Positions 1 to 12,103 of a stretch of 64,000 nucleotides of DNA are shown piece by piece. Both the position numbers and the translations under genes were made by a program. The stretch is taken from positions 18,741,001-18,805,000 of the forward strand of contig NC_135566.1 of assembly GCF_964340395.1 (NCBI RefSeq). The letters are read 5' to 3'. The stretch's first letter is position 1; each line of letters starts with the position of its first letter. The notes beneath the pieces were generated by a model, which had not been told where the DNA came from, searched no databases, and saw nothing but the letters and a program-made list of their open reading frames with translations. Source of the stretch: Glandiceps talaboti. Its lineage: Eukaryota; Hemichordata; Enteropneusta; Spengelidae.

Positions 1-133
1 ATTATTACAGACAATTTTTAGTATTTATTTCTTGCCACCAGTTTTTTTAAAATCATGTCTCCATTCAGTCACATTTGAGGGGGGGGGGGGGCTAAGATCT
101 TAAAGAAGTGTGTGTGTATATATTTACATCTAT

Positions 134-184
134 TCATGTATGTATGTATGTATGTATGTATGTATGTATGTATGTATGTATGTA

Positions 185-251
<67 letters not shown>

Positions 252-400
252 ATGTATGTATGTATGTATGTATGTATGTATGTATGTATGTATGTATGTA
301 TGTATGTATGTATGTGTGTGTGCGTGCATGTATGTATGCATGCATGCATGCATGCATGCATGCATGTATGTATGTATGTATGTATGTATGCATGCGTGTA
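134..400. repeat. Compound microsatellite (ATGT)n(CTGT)n(ATGT)n(ATGC)n
   Basis: Pure 4-bp runs inside intron 3 of Ebony-like copy 1. All six frames stay open through it, producing spurious Tyr/Val/Cys/Met-rich or His/Thr-rich peptides that are not genes. Confidence 0.95.
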
Positions 401-778
401 CGCCAGCGCGTGCATGTGTGGGTGTGGAGGGATCAATAATTTTTACGAAGAAAATAAAATATATTATGACTCAGAAATAACATGGATATTGTAAGGCTTA
501 ATTTACGAATCGTGCAGTAAATACATTAGATATGTAAATGCAAAGAAAATATATATGTGTTCACAACTGACATCAAACGAAAAATATAAACGAGGGATTT
601 CAAAAATTATACAATATTAATAATACAAACCTCTGTGACCAGAAAGCTGATTGAGCTAGTTGTCACACTGGTTTTTGTTATACCTTTGAGTAGTTCACGT
701 TCAGTATCAATGCTTCGTATACATGGTGACATTCTGACAATAATAAACAATTTACATTTCAATAAAGTATACACTTAC

Positions 779-1423
779 GCTTCTCTGATAACATAGTCAA
801 ATCTACTTTCATATTCATGGGTAGATCTGCAATCACCAGTAAGCATCCAGTGAGGTAATTCGTACCGTATGGGACGTTCATATTTTGACAAGCCACGTCT
901 ACTAGACTTTCGCAAACATTCTCAACCATTCTTATAACGTGTATCTGGAGGTCAGGAAATTGGTGAAGATCGACATCACCATCACGAATAAGATATGCGA
1001 CGATAATGTTATCACTCCCTTTCTCTTTGACGAAGAATGACAACTCTGAGCTGTTTGTTTTTTCCAAAAGGCACTTCGCATATTCGTAGAACTGCGCAAA
1101 TAGCTCTTCATGAGAAAATGTTCCACTGTCAATCAGGGCTCGGGAAATGAGGTCATGTGTTGTCATTTGCCTTGATAAAAGTGTCATTGCTGACTCCTTC
1201 TCAATGGCGGTTGCAGCAGAGAATTGAACAATCTCAAAATCGTTCAGTAGGGCCGATTCCCAGTTGTTTAGCTCAGTCTCATCAATGACGGGTTGTTCAG
1301 TCTCGTGTTGTATCTTGTGTACTCTCTTAGCGATGTCCACCACCGACGTTGACTTGAAAAACTCGCCCAATGTGACGTGCAACCCCAGCTTTCGTAGTTC
1401 AGACACCACCTGTACTGCATTCA
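779..1423 (-). CDS. ebony: Copy 1 exon: carrier-domain second half and GNAT-like domain start
   Basis: A 645-nt exon with acceptor ATACTAG and donor GTAAGT. It opens with VNAVQVVSELRKLGLHV, which continues directly from GGNS in the previous exon and matches the Ebony order GGNSLNSIFTV. After about 40 residues the carrier domain ends and a second domain begins (QFSAATAIEKESAM...), equivalent to the Ebony C-terminal amine-selecting GNAT-like region. It ends at MLSEK with one base of a split codon; reading on past the donor gives a stop within a few codons. Confidence 0.86.
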
Positions 1424-2979
1424 CTAGTATGAATAAAATATGAGAACATAATTAATTTTAACGAAAATGCATAGTCGAGTCGGTGTTTATCCCTGTATAT
1501 TTGTCTCATTAAACTGATTATAAGCTTATGGATGAGAAGTGAGTATTTATTTCTGATTTTCAATGAACGAAACAACCTGTGTTTTCCTTCGTAGACAAAA
1601 CATAGTATAGTTGTGTTATTTATCAAATATCAAATACCCATTGTCATCCATAAGGCTAATTTGATTGAACTATTACCGATGTATGAATACTCTCTGAAAA
1701 TGATGTCAGCTATTAATTATTGTCTTTTCATTACCACAAAATTTGTGATTCGGAATCGGATTTCCACCAAATTTCTACCGAATGTGAAAACCTTATTATC
1801 ACGAATGTGTTGTATCCGACTTACCCGAATTTCCTCCCAGCATAAAGAAGTCGCTCTTATGGTGAATTTGATCTGCCGATATTTGTAACGTCTCGGAAAT
1901 GACATCTACCAAGGTCATAAATGATGAATCTGTCAAATTAACGTCCTGTGACTCGGTCTTGATGGTACCAGGGTGATCACGAGTAGAACAAGACGATCGA
2001 CTGTCGTCAAACATCTTCCTTAATGCATCATTATTGATCTTACCTATGTAGAGAGTAATTTGGTACATTAAGTAAACGTTCATGTCAACTAATTTATTTG
2101 ACCATAGACAGTGGATTGGTGATGTGGCTATGCTTTTGACAAACTAATCTGAAAAGAAACAAGTCTATATTCCTTCAGAAGTTAATCTCAAATGAAAATA
2201 ATCTTCACTGAAGACAAAGATTTGGAGATATCAAGTTTCAAAGTCTTGAAAATGGATATTCATATTATTTCTATTGTCTGATATACATTCTGAAAATACC
2301 TACACACGCGCATTTATTTCACTTCGTAGATCACCTTTGTGCAATGGTTGCTATCATAGCAAATGCAAAGACTCTCAAACTGAGTGGAAACTATTTGCTT
2401 TACCCGGGATGTTTACGTTACATAGAAACATGTATAGGCTAAAATGCACCGATTACACTGAATCTAGCACAATATACTTGCCTTTACTTTGATGACATTA
2501 AAAATTGTCTGCTGATGGTCTAATTTTATGTATTTATTAAACTTTCTTATAAAATCACTTTCTTATAAAATTACATCTGAAATGCAAGTAAGATCTTCTA
2601 TAACATAGTACATTTTGAGGAAACACTCAATTTCTATGACTGTTTGGGTCTAAAAGGGTATGAACCACGAAATAAACAGACACCCTGTAAAGACAAAAGG
2701 GAAGATATCCTTAGCCCTGGAGCCTGCACACCTTGTACGCAATACGATAGGTTGATTGGTTGGTTGAGAACTAATGATGACACACATTTTTGATTGTGCC
2801 TATCAACGACATGAGTGAAAAACGTACTGCCGTGAAACATAATCTTAGAGAAAACGGTACAATTCTAAGGCTAGCTGAATTAATTCTGTCCATCAGACAG
2901 CTAAACCCTAGAATCTATTAGATGATCCTTCATATTACCTTTTTACCTCCCATAAGGGGGAAGTTATGTTATGTTATGT

Positions 2980-3055
<76 letters not shown>

Positions 3056-6000
3056 CGTGTCCGTCTGTCTTTCTGTTGACACGATATCACAAAACACTAC
3101 TGCATGGATTCTATTGAAACTTGTTACACATCTGGCAATGTAGAGAACTGTTAAACATCCACTGAATATTAATTAGTCATTTGCATATATGTAGTTAATG
3201 GTTTTTAGTAATTAGGTTATATCTTTGGAATGCATACTTCAAATTCAATATAATTTGATACATAAGTTAACCAAGTGAAAGACCATATGTGTTACAATGA
3301 TTTAGCTTAAAGATTTAATTAATAATTGGCACAATTAATCATTTTCGGTATTAGGGTATATCATAAGACTGCATACAATTTCAATATAATTTAGTTCATA
3401 CGCTAACCATAATAAAGTGCAAATGTCCAATAAAGTTTGTTGATGTAGCTTACAGTTTTCATGAATAATTTGCATAGTTAATTATTTTCTGTAATTAGGT
3501 TATAGAATGCAAGCTTCACTTTCAATGTAAATGAATACATACATTACAAACTTTCATAATTAATGATTTTTGGTAATTAGGCTGTATCTTAAGAATGCAG
3601 CTTCAATTTTCATATAATGTGGTACATATATTAACCATAATAATACGCACCTGTCCTATGAAGTTTGTTGATACAACTTTTACTTTTAAGGAGTAATTTG
3701 AATAATTAATGATTTTCAGTATTTAAGCTGTATCTTAAGAATGCACTGCTCAAATTACATAAATGGCTCATGCATTAACCATAACAAAGCACACTTATCT
3801 ATTAAAGCCTGTTAGCATATGTTTTTAGTTTTAATGAGTAATTTGCATAATTAGTGATTTTGGTAATTAGGCTTTATCTTAAGAATGCAAACTCAAAGTT
3901 CATCTAACTTGATACAGCTTGATACAAATTGAGACAGCCATCAACAATAAAAAAAATCAACAAGTTTGATGTAGTTGGTTATGTAGTTTTTAGTTGTGAT
4001 GAGTAAGTTCCATAAGTAATCATTTCGACAATCGGGCAATACCATTAGAATGTAAATTTAAATTTCAGATAATTTAATGCCAGGATTTATGGTAAATACG
4101 TGCATGCATCATTTAAAGCTTGATGATGTAACTTATAAGATAAATTGTTAATTTGCAAAATTAACGGTATTTTGATAATTAGGCAATATGTTAACTATGT
4201 ACACTTCAAACTTCATACAGTTTCGTAACATTAATTTTCCAATTTAGTGGTACATCCTGTATAATAGCTATAGTTCAGAATATCGCATTCCAACAATGTG
4301 TGTAGGCCCTTAAATCTACGGTTTGGCCCTTGTGGGAAGCTAAATTGATTGATATCTTCCAACTTCTTCTTCCTTATAATGATGAGGTCTGTCTGCATCG
4401 TTGCATCTGCATCTCTCGTCTAACATTAGTATTAGCTTGCTGTAGTAAACATTCAACTAGACAAGTTAGCCAAACCCCTAAAAGCCCTTAGCAGAATACA
4501 CTATGTTTAAATTTACATAATAGTTGTATCCCACTTTATTTGTTTTGTATAGAGGCAAGGCTCAGACCTGAATAATCACATAATGCATTCAGTTTGAAGC
4601 AGGTGATTATTCCCCCACTCTGACCAATTATCTTATGGGAATATTTCAAATGGCACTATCCACTTAATATATAGGATTTTATAACAAGCTGAGAGTAAAC
4701 AAGAAATAGCATAGCCACGTACAGATTCAGTGTTGTTGACTGGCTATATAAATAATGGATATATACACATTTGATGTACATACCATTTGGTAACAGAGGC
4801 CAATTTTGCACTGCAACGATTTCTGGAATCATATACATCGGTAACTTCTTCTTCAGATAATCTTTCATGTCACTGACAGATGGCCTGCCTACACCACGTT
4901 GATGGAATGAACAGAATGCGACTATGATCTGGTCAAACAAAGACTGTTTGTAACAATGAACTCGCGTGGCCTCTATGCCAGATATCTCCGATAGAACATT
5001 CTCTACTTCATGTAAGTTGACACGATTTCCTCGAACTTTGACCTGACAAACTTCACTACCCTCGAAAATTAGGGAAAGATGTTGATCTTGATGTATTTTA
5101 TCTCCAGTATACACCATTCGGCCGAAGTCGCCCATTTTAAACAGTCGTTTTGCAATACCTTTAGTCTTACTGGTGTGTTCAAAGAAACTCTTGGCCGTTT
5201 CTTCCTTATCATTAAAGTAGCCCATTGCGAGATTTTGTCCACTGACATATATACCACCCACTTCACCAACTGGTACAGGCCTCTTATCTTCATCCAATAT
5301 GTAGATTCCAGTGTTGTATATTGGTTTTCCAATGGGTACTTGAGATCCAATCCCCACTATAGATGTCTTATTAAATGTCATATAAGTGACATCACCTGTG
5401 ACTTCTGTGCTACCGTAAAAGTTGGCTAGGTTACTCTCTGCGAAGGTGGAGAAAAATTCCTTGAGAAGTTGGGATGGTAGTTCCTCTCCGCTACAAACCC
5501 AAAACTTTAGTGTTTGGGAAATATCCAGTATTTGTCTTCTATCTGAATGCGAAACCATTGACAGGATAGAGGATAGAAGAGATGGAACGACAGTAATTCT
5601 GGTTACTTTATGTGCATGTAGGACACGCAACAGCTGTTCTGGGTCTCGGGTGACGTCTCTATCAATTGTAACAGTAGGCCGACCCTGTAGGATGAAGCCG
5701 AATGACTCGGAGAGGGAATCAACAAAATTTAGAGTGGTCTTGAAGCAACCAATGTCATCTTTGCTGAAGGGAAAGGTTTTCCACTGCCACACTAAGCGAT
5801 GGAGAATGGACTCATGTGAGAGACAGACACCCTTTGGAACACCAGTCCTCCCAGAAGTGTACAGTATACAAGCTAGGGGATTCTGTCCTTTGACTTCATC
5901 ATCTGACCATTCACATGCTCGACCTACTTGAGACCCACTTGAACTGATTGTCTCCGTCCATATATCATTGATACATATGACACTGAGGTTGTCGTTAGTG

Positions 6001-6461
6001 CCTTCTCGATGCTGCTTCATCAGTGAAGTACCCTTTGATGCCAGAATACACATTGGTTGAGATTCCTCGATGATGTGTTGGAGCCACTGCATAGGGTAAT
6101 CAGGATCTAAAGGAACATAAGCAGCACCCATCTTCAGCACAGCTAATAGTGCCACCACCATTTTGTCCGAAGGGTAGACATGAATGCCGATGAGCGATGT
6201 TTTCTCAGTTTCGGTTTGATTGGTTTTGTTTTTCAATTTCATCTTTAGAATAGCCACCAAATTGTCAGAATACCTGTCTAATTCATCAAAAGTCATTACA
6301 ACATCATTATAAATGATAGCTGGTTTGCTTTTGACTTCCTCATTCTTTGAGTGCATAATATAGTTGAATAGTCCGTGAATGGTTGTACTTGGCAAAGTTT
6401 GAAGTATCGGTACATCTTCTCCTTCCATGATACTGTACACCAATGAATCGTCTTTGTCCAT
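779..6461 (-). CDS. ebony: Ebony-like amine ligase, copy 1 (3' exon outside window)
   Basis: Multi-exon gene read from three exons: 4784-6461, 1825-2043 and 779-1423. Junction phases agree (1 and 1), giving 847 residues before the next donor. Order of domains: AMP-forming adenylation domain (about residues 20-565), carrier domain with the LGGNS attachment site (about 580-660), then a GNAT-like domain that is cut by the window edge. Drosophila Ebony has this order and length (about 880 aa) and joins beta-alanine to biogenic amines such as dopamine and histamine; shared stretches include WQW.TFP, the FVDS motif, WVCSGEELP and NFYGSTEV. The enzyme is expected to be cytosolic; no signal peptide is seen. 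The final exon should lie about 0.8 kb left of base 1, judging from copy 2. No stop or frameshift is seen in any exon. The true substrate in this animal is unknown. Confidence 0.87.
1825..2043 (-). CDS. ebony: Copy 1 exon: end of A domain and carrier-domain first half
   Basis: A 219-nt exon with acceptor CTACATAG and donor GTAAGT. It begins with GKINNDAL, which completes the adenylation-domain motif LPNGK and supplies its lysine. It ends at FFMLGGNS, the 4'-phosphopantetheine attachment site of a peptidyl carrier domain. The incoming two bases and outgoing single base fit both neighbouring exons. A low-complexity linker, rich in Ser, Asp and Thr, joins the two domains. The copy-2 counterpart has exactly the same length. 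Confidence 0.88.
2978..3072. repeat. (CTGT)n microsatellite in copy 1 intron 1
   Basis: A run of about 20 CTGT units directly after a short palindromic head (ACCTCCCATAAGGGGGAAGT). The same head plus CTGT arrangement recurs at 6947 and, shorter, at 27063, so the run is part of a dispersed repeat. Confidence 0.9.
3150..4260. repeat. Degenerate ~110-150 bp satellite in copy 1 intron 1
   Basis: The core AATTAATGATTTTCGGTAAT, then TAGGCTATATCTTAAGAATGC, recurs at least six times with diverged spacers that include ACCATAATAAAGCACA. No coding potential is seen. The matching intron of copy 2 holds the same array. Confidence 0.75.
4261..4783. other. Intron 1 of Ebony-like copy 1, unique part
   Basis: Non-coding sequence between the satellite array and the donor of the adenylation exon. 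No further exon or RNA gene is seen. Confidence 0.5.
4784..6461 (-). CDS. ebony: Copy 1 exon: adenylation domain
   Basis: Encodes 559 codons plus one base and starts at the ATG at 6461 (MDKDDSL). The ATG lies about 40 nt inside the exon: an acceptor (TTTCTTAACAG) ends at 6504, so an upstream non-coding exon is likely. Adenylation motifs in order: YTSGRTGVPKG (P-loop), the FVDS stretch, NFYGSTEV, KMGDFG in place of the usual RTGD, and QVKVRGNRV. The donor GTATGT at 4778-4783 splits the Gly codon of LPNG-K; the catalytic A10 lysine comes from the next exon. The P-loop carries Arg where Ser or Thr is usual. Confidence 0.9.
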
Positions 6462-6719
6462 CTTGTCTTGTCACTCTTCACTTCTACTTTATCCCTGATG
6501 AATCTGTTAAGAAACACTTTTGATGAGAGCATTGCAGGAATAAATCTGTGGTCACCTTACTCATTTTTGAAATAGCGACTATGGCTCGAAATGATATCAA
6601 AATTTAGTCATCTTAGAGTTCACCAGAAGTAAACTGAATGCCTTCTGTAAAGGCAAAACCATAGAGTGTACTGTAGTTCCTGCACACATTATTGGAATAC
6701 AAGAATCTGAGCTATAGTT

Positions 6720-6980
6720 ATCACACATAATGTATCCTTAATTGGAAAATTAATTTTATGAAACTATCTGAAATTTAGAGCATACATACTTAAGACTTTA
6801 CCTAATTATCGAAAAATCATTACCTACGCAAATGAACCACTAAGACACACACTTTACCATCTTTGCATGTAATGAACTATCTGAAATTTACAGCTTGCAT
6901 TCTAAGGATATTGCCTTATTATATCAAATTTGAAGTTTGCATTTTTACCTCCCTTAAGGGGAGGTAATAGTATGCGTTTT

Positions 6981-7043
<63 letters not shown>

Positions 7044-7580
7044 GTCTGTCTGTGTCTGGTTGTTTCAAAAACGACTATGTAGATTATAATGAAACAAATT
7101 TGAAGTTTGCATTTTTGATAGTATGTGTTTGCTTGTCTATCAGTCTGTCTATCAGTCTGTCTGTCTGTCTGTCTGTTGGTCGGTCGGTCAGTTGTTTGGT
7201 CGGTCGGTCGGTCGGTGGGTCGATCGGTCAGTCTGGCTGGCTGGCTGGCTGTGTATGTTTGTGTTTGTTTGTTTGTGTGTGTGTCTGTTCGTGGACATGA
7301 TATCTCATAACTGCTACGTAGATTATACTGAAACTTGCTACACTCTTTTCCAATGGTAATAACAAGAAATGATTGTATTTTGATAAACATCTAGTAAAAA
7401 TTAATCTGCCATGTGCATAATTGATGGCTTTTAGCAATTAGGCTATATCTTAAGAATATATACTTCAAATTCAAAATGAATTTTGTACATACATTAACCA
7501 TAACAAAGCAAATATGCCATAGAAAGCTTGTTGAAATCTATAGAATGCACACTTCAAATTCAATTTTAATTTACTACACA
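6720..7580. repeat. Inverted and direct satellite units around CTGT/GGTC arrays
   Basis: Units of the intron-1 satellite occur here in reverse orientation (6720-6945) and forward orientation (about 7380-7580). Between them are the palindromic head CCTCCCTTAAGGGGAGG at about 6949 and two CTGT-rich arrays, the second drifting into GGTC, GGCT and TTTG units (7124-7290). The arrangement suggests one mobile repeat with an internal microsatellite. Predicted peptides here are simple-sequence artefacts. Confidence 0.7.
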
Positions 7581-7584
7581 CAGT

Positions 7585-9093
7585 AATGTAGACACAGACA
7601 CATTGCCTCCATAAATCAAAGACACGACACTGGTGGATAATGACTGTCGATTGTAGTAAGACCTTATCGTATCTGTATATGTTATTTGCCAAATACCGTT
7701 AATGTCCATATCTTGCTGCGAGAGGTCATTTTTCTGGTAATAACGGCGAACCGTTTACCAGGAAAATGACATCAAGTAGCAAGACGTGGAACAGTATTTG
7801 GCAAATAACATACTCATGCATCACCTGCAACTACGAATTCAATTTCTGAATGTCTAAAATACTGTTTCATTTCAAAATAAAATCACTTCCGTGTTATACT
7901 GTCATCGTGTTGACCACGTAGTATCAACACCTCTGATGACTGCAATGCAGTTGTTTACATCTCAGCATTAACTTTATCATCCAATCAGAGTGCGCGTTTG
8001 CTCTGTAGTATGACATAATGTTTACTATTTGTATATCACTCAGTGACATATTCAAAATTACAACCTTAAGCTTCAGCTGAAAAATGAGTGCGTCCACGTT
8101 TTGCGTAGTATTCCATTAAATGTACAGAAATGTTCGTGATATGCGTTGTTGTTCTAGTTAAGCAAAAATTACACCTTATGTGACAGTAATTTTGATAATG
8201 TTCATAAATTTAGAAATTCATGTTTAAGATTGCGTGATGAACGTACGTTCGCCGTCACTGGATTTTCATCGTTGTCTCTGGAATTTTTGACGATTTCCCT
8301 GTGACACGAAACGCACAGTTCAAAGAATTGTTACAATGTATCATATCATTTGACATTAAAGTTGGCGTTGCAAATGTTGGTTATAGCTGGATTTCTAGTT
8401 GTCTGCTAGGTTTGTTTACAAGGGAATGTGCAGTGCTTACGTGATACAACTAGCAAAAAATACGGGTTGGTGAAAAATACGCCTGCATATCTGCAGGGCG
8501 CTCGACCAATCAGAATGCGAGATTGGTGACAGGTGACGTATAATGTAAGATATATCCTCAGGGCCATCTCACAATGTCACATAAGGTCGAACTTCGTTTG
8601 TTTGAGCGGGTCTGGCGTAATTATTTTAAGCAAGGCCAAGTCTATGTTTACATTTTTTGCAACATTTGCTGGTATGATGGGTTTATCAGCAGGCAGATAG
8701 GCAGGGTTCAGTTCGTTCTACCCTGGGTATGTCGTAGGTATATTCACTGACCAGCAGTGATCACACAGCTCGAAATCAATCGCAGCAACAATCACAATTT
8801 ATTCGATAGTGTTCGTCAACACTAGCCTAAGTCAGCCAATGCATTTGGATTTTACAATAGAATAAAATATGTTTTAGTCTTGAGGAAAAAATCAAGTATA
8901 TTCGTACGAGGTTTATATGACTCCATGATAATTTCCCCAAAACTGGCGAATAGCGTCTACTAGTACCGTACAGGCGAGCTAAGTAATGTAGTTTGCTATA
9001 TGTAGACACAGACACATTATATCCATATATAAAGACACGAAACTTGTGTATAATGACTGTTGCTTGTAGTAATAGTCTACCTTATCGTATCCT
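7585..9093. repeat. Region bounded by ~90-bp direct repeats
   Basis: Copies at about 7585-7674 and 9000-9093 share GTAGACACAGACACATT, then AAAGACACGA, ATAATGACTG and CCTTATCGTATC. The ~1.3 kb between them has no supported gene. It could be a solo-type element, a nested insertion or an old segmental duplication. Confidence 0.5.
7679..7811. repeat. Long imperfect hairpin (about 60-bp arms)
   Basis: The left arm 7679-7740 and right arm 7755-7811 are inverted copies, both ending in the 16-mer GTATTTGGCAAATAAC (right arm) or its complement (left arm). The loop is about 14 bp. This resembles a foldback MITE; no ORF is present. Confidence 0.7.
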
Positions 9094-11090
9094 ATGTCTT
9101 TGATGGTGATAACCATGCAATATTACTGCAGGAAACATCTAACCTTTTAGATAAGTATTGTTGGTTGTATCCGATACTTGTGTTAATATTGGTTAACGCC
9201 AATAATTACAATAATGTGGTGTTAAATTACTAAATATAATATCTACCTGAAGTTAAAGCACTGGAAGTATTGCTTGGTATCTAGGCTGTTGTCAATAACT
9301 TTTATTTTTGTGCCTAACTCTGTCACAGCGAAGTCGAAAAACGGCAGACTTTAGTATCAAAACAAATATCGAAATACAAGGCTTACCTGTCAGGTATGAT
9401 GCAGTCTGTATGCACTGGTTATTTCTGTAGTTTATATATGAAAACGACACTGCCAAGACTCGAGGACACGGACGTTATGACGCACATAAAAATATGTGGT
9501 TTTCCGATCATAGCATATTTATGCATATATATATAGTTTTAATGAGCCCCGGGTTTTGCCATTGCGCATTGTTCTGCGCACGACAACGGAACAAATAATT
9601 AAACTAGAGTTCTGTTGTACTTAAAAATAGTGACCCCTGCAATTCATCCACAAAATAATCTAACTCCCCTCTGGCAAACAAAAACACACACTGACCCCCC
9701 CCCCCATCTGTTGACAAGAAATATTCTTTTTATTCCTGCACACAGCATATATTTAATTTTATATGTTACATTTTCAGCAATCTTAAGTAAATTGCTACAC
9801 ATGTATACAGTTCGTTAGACAGGAACCCTGTTCACGGACATATTCATGGTTTAGTTACCAAAGGTTCTAGGATATCTCTTAGATTGAGTGAACTATAAAA
9901 TTAGATTATAGCCCAGTTAATCTAGTTGACATTTAGGCCGAACCTCGACAAAATTGCAACAGAAATAATTTTTAGCCCAAAAAAGTCTAGAAATAAGTGG
10001 TGAAACATGGTGATTCGTTAATTGAGGTTGTGCGATATATTGTGCGATTGTCCCTTAATCCTTGCACAAACTATGCTGAGGATATTGTTTCAAGAGATTT
10101 TGAACTCATATTTTTGTTTGAAAATGACCTCTTTTAAGTATTTCTAGATTGTATAACTCTAAAAGGGTCAAGTGATGCAGAATAGGCGAAATACAAAAGC
10201 TAATTATAAGCAAACTGTAATGCATACATTAATGTTAATAGTATGGTTGATAATGACTATTATATTTCTCTTTGCTTTTATTTGTTTTATCATGTAACGT
10301 TATTCCTCTTTTATGTGTTTGTGTTTGCTTTGTTGTACACAATCATCACAACCTTTGTTGTTCTTATTTCAGATGACAATGTTAATTCCTATGAGCTTTA
10401 AAATTATTAATATTTTTGTTTGGATATCAGGGGCAGGGTAAATGTTGCATAGCACTTTAGCTGCCCTCATTTGTTCAATTACTATGGTATATTTGTTTGG
10501 ATTTCGTTTGATTTATTTTTTATTACATTTTGATTCCATTTTGTTTGGGTTATTTTATCATTTCTTATTTTATCATTTCTTATTCCCGTACAACACGTGC
10601 ACAAGCGCTATGTATTTATCAAGAATGAAGTTCTTGTTTTTTTTATAAGTTCAGCCTGATGATTATTTGGATTCCTTGGAATTGGTGAACATGTAAACTC
10701 TTTACAAGCTTTGTCATTCGATTTATGACAGGATTTTCCATAAAATGAAACAACTGAATATGATATTTCATAGTCTTCTTGACATGTCATTTGTTTCGAA
10801 CATGATGTATACTGTATGTAATTCCTGTTATATTAGGCTAATCGTTAAGTTTGACTTATCATTTTAGTCAGTACATAAAGTTTGATTGCAATTACATTCT
10901 CCTGTCATTGTTGTAAATTGACACAATCAAGTGATTGACTAAAATGATACTTTCAAATCATATCAGTGTTAAAAGGGGTGTGTAATTTATCTTTCTATAT
11001 TGTTAATAATAATATTAATATTGATAGAATTGAATCACAAAGTTTGAAGATGGGAATATGTTAAAAAAAAGAACGATATGATAAGAAAGA
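9094..11090. other. AT-rich intergenic stretch without supported gene
   Basis: Holds a C-tract module near 9690 (TGACCCCCCCCCC) and a repeat at about 9760-9920 that recurs inverted at 36660-36900. No RNA gene or exon could be supported. Confidence 0.5.
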
Positions 11091-11438
11091 GCAGTTTAAT
11101 AATAATAATAATAATTTAATAATAATAATAATTTATTCTCAAATTAATGATAATAATACATAGCAATTTTTTATATACATTGTACTGTAGAGAAAAAGAC
11201 TGAGAAATAGTTGGTCAAGCAACTAATCGAGTTCAGCCTCGTTACAATATTTATATTATTTTTTTTACAAGATCAGTTATTTGACGTGTTCCTATTTTAA
11301 ACGCAGTTCATGAAAAAACACACTGAGTAAGAAAAATGAAAACAAAAACACAGCGAAAGAAAGAAACGCATACAAAAGTATAAATCCAATAAACCAACAG
11401 AACATATACATATATATAGTGATCAATGTAAAGACAAA

Positions 11439-12103
11439 TTATGAATTTAACAACAAGTAGTCCTTGAAATCGAGTTTAAACCTGTTTCCTGAATGGATAT
11501 CTTTAATGTGTTCTGGAATACTGTTCCACACCATGGGACCAACAAATTTGATGGATGTTTGGCCTAATCTACTCTTGAATTTAGGGGGATGAAGTATATT
11601 TCGATCTTTTGAACGAGTTCCATAAACATGTTCTAAATGGGTAAAATACGATTTAAAATGCGATGGGAGTCTGTCGTGAAGTGCGTCATGTACGAAAATT
11701 GCGACCTGTAGCTTGAATTGATTGTATATATTGAGAATCTTGAGTTTTTTGAATAAAGGGGCACTGTGGGAATTATATTTGTTGCCTGAAATAATGCGTA
11801 CAATCCGTTTTTGAATAACAAAAATATCATTTAGAAATGATTTAAACGTACTTCCCCATACCTCTAAGCCAAATGAAATGTGAGGTAAGATGAAAGTATT
11901 ATACAGCATTAATAATGTGGATTGTGGAACAATATATCTTAATTTGTAGAAGATTCCAGTCAACCTACAGATTTTCTTTTTTACACCTATAATGTGACTT
12001 TTCCATTTTAACTGATTGTCCATTAGAACCCCAATAAAAGATGTACAATCAACTTCATTCAGTTTAACGCCCTTAAGATAAACACTGCCCTCATCGTTCC
12101 TGA
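11439..12103 (-). pseudogene. LINE ORF2 C-terminal part after frameshift
   Basis: The shifted frame is open from before 12104, reading NDEGSVYLKGVKLNEVD, then CTSFIGVLMDNQLKWK, through the thumb and C-terminal region (HSAPLFKKLKILNIYNQ, WNSIPEHIK) to the stop at 11439. It belongs to the same ORF2, so the element as sequenced cannot make full-length ORF2 unless the shift is a sequencing error. Confidence 0.8.

Larger units (their letters stand above)
1..6530. repeat. Left copy of the duplicated Ebony block
   Basis: Exons, introns and flanks align with about 23849-30260 in the same orientation. Shared non-coding marks include the start of the window (GTATTTATTTCTTGCCACCA), the ATGT array, the intron satellites and the 5' leader acceptor. 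The block continues past base 1. Introns differ by indels and microsatellite length, whereas coding exons differ mostly by substitutions. Confidence 0.85.

Noticed and set aside
108-494. Open frames in several registers through the 4-bp arrays
   Set aside because: Four-base repeats without stop triplets are open in all frames. The peptides are periodic and have no family.
7585-9093. LTR retrotransposon
   Set aside because: The direct repeats are short and diverged. No gag, pol, primer site or polypurine tract is seen between them.
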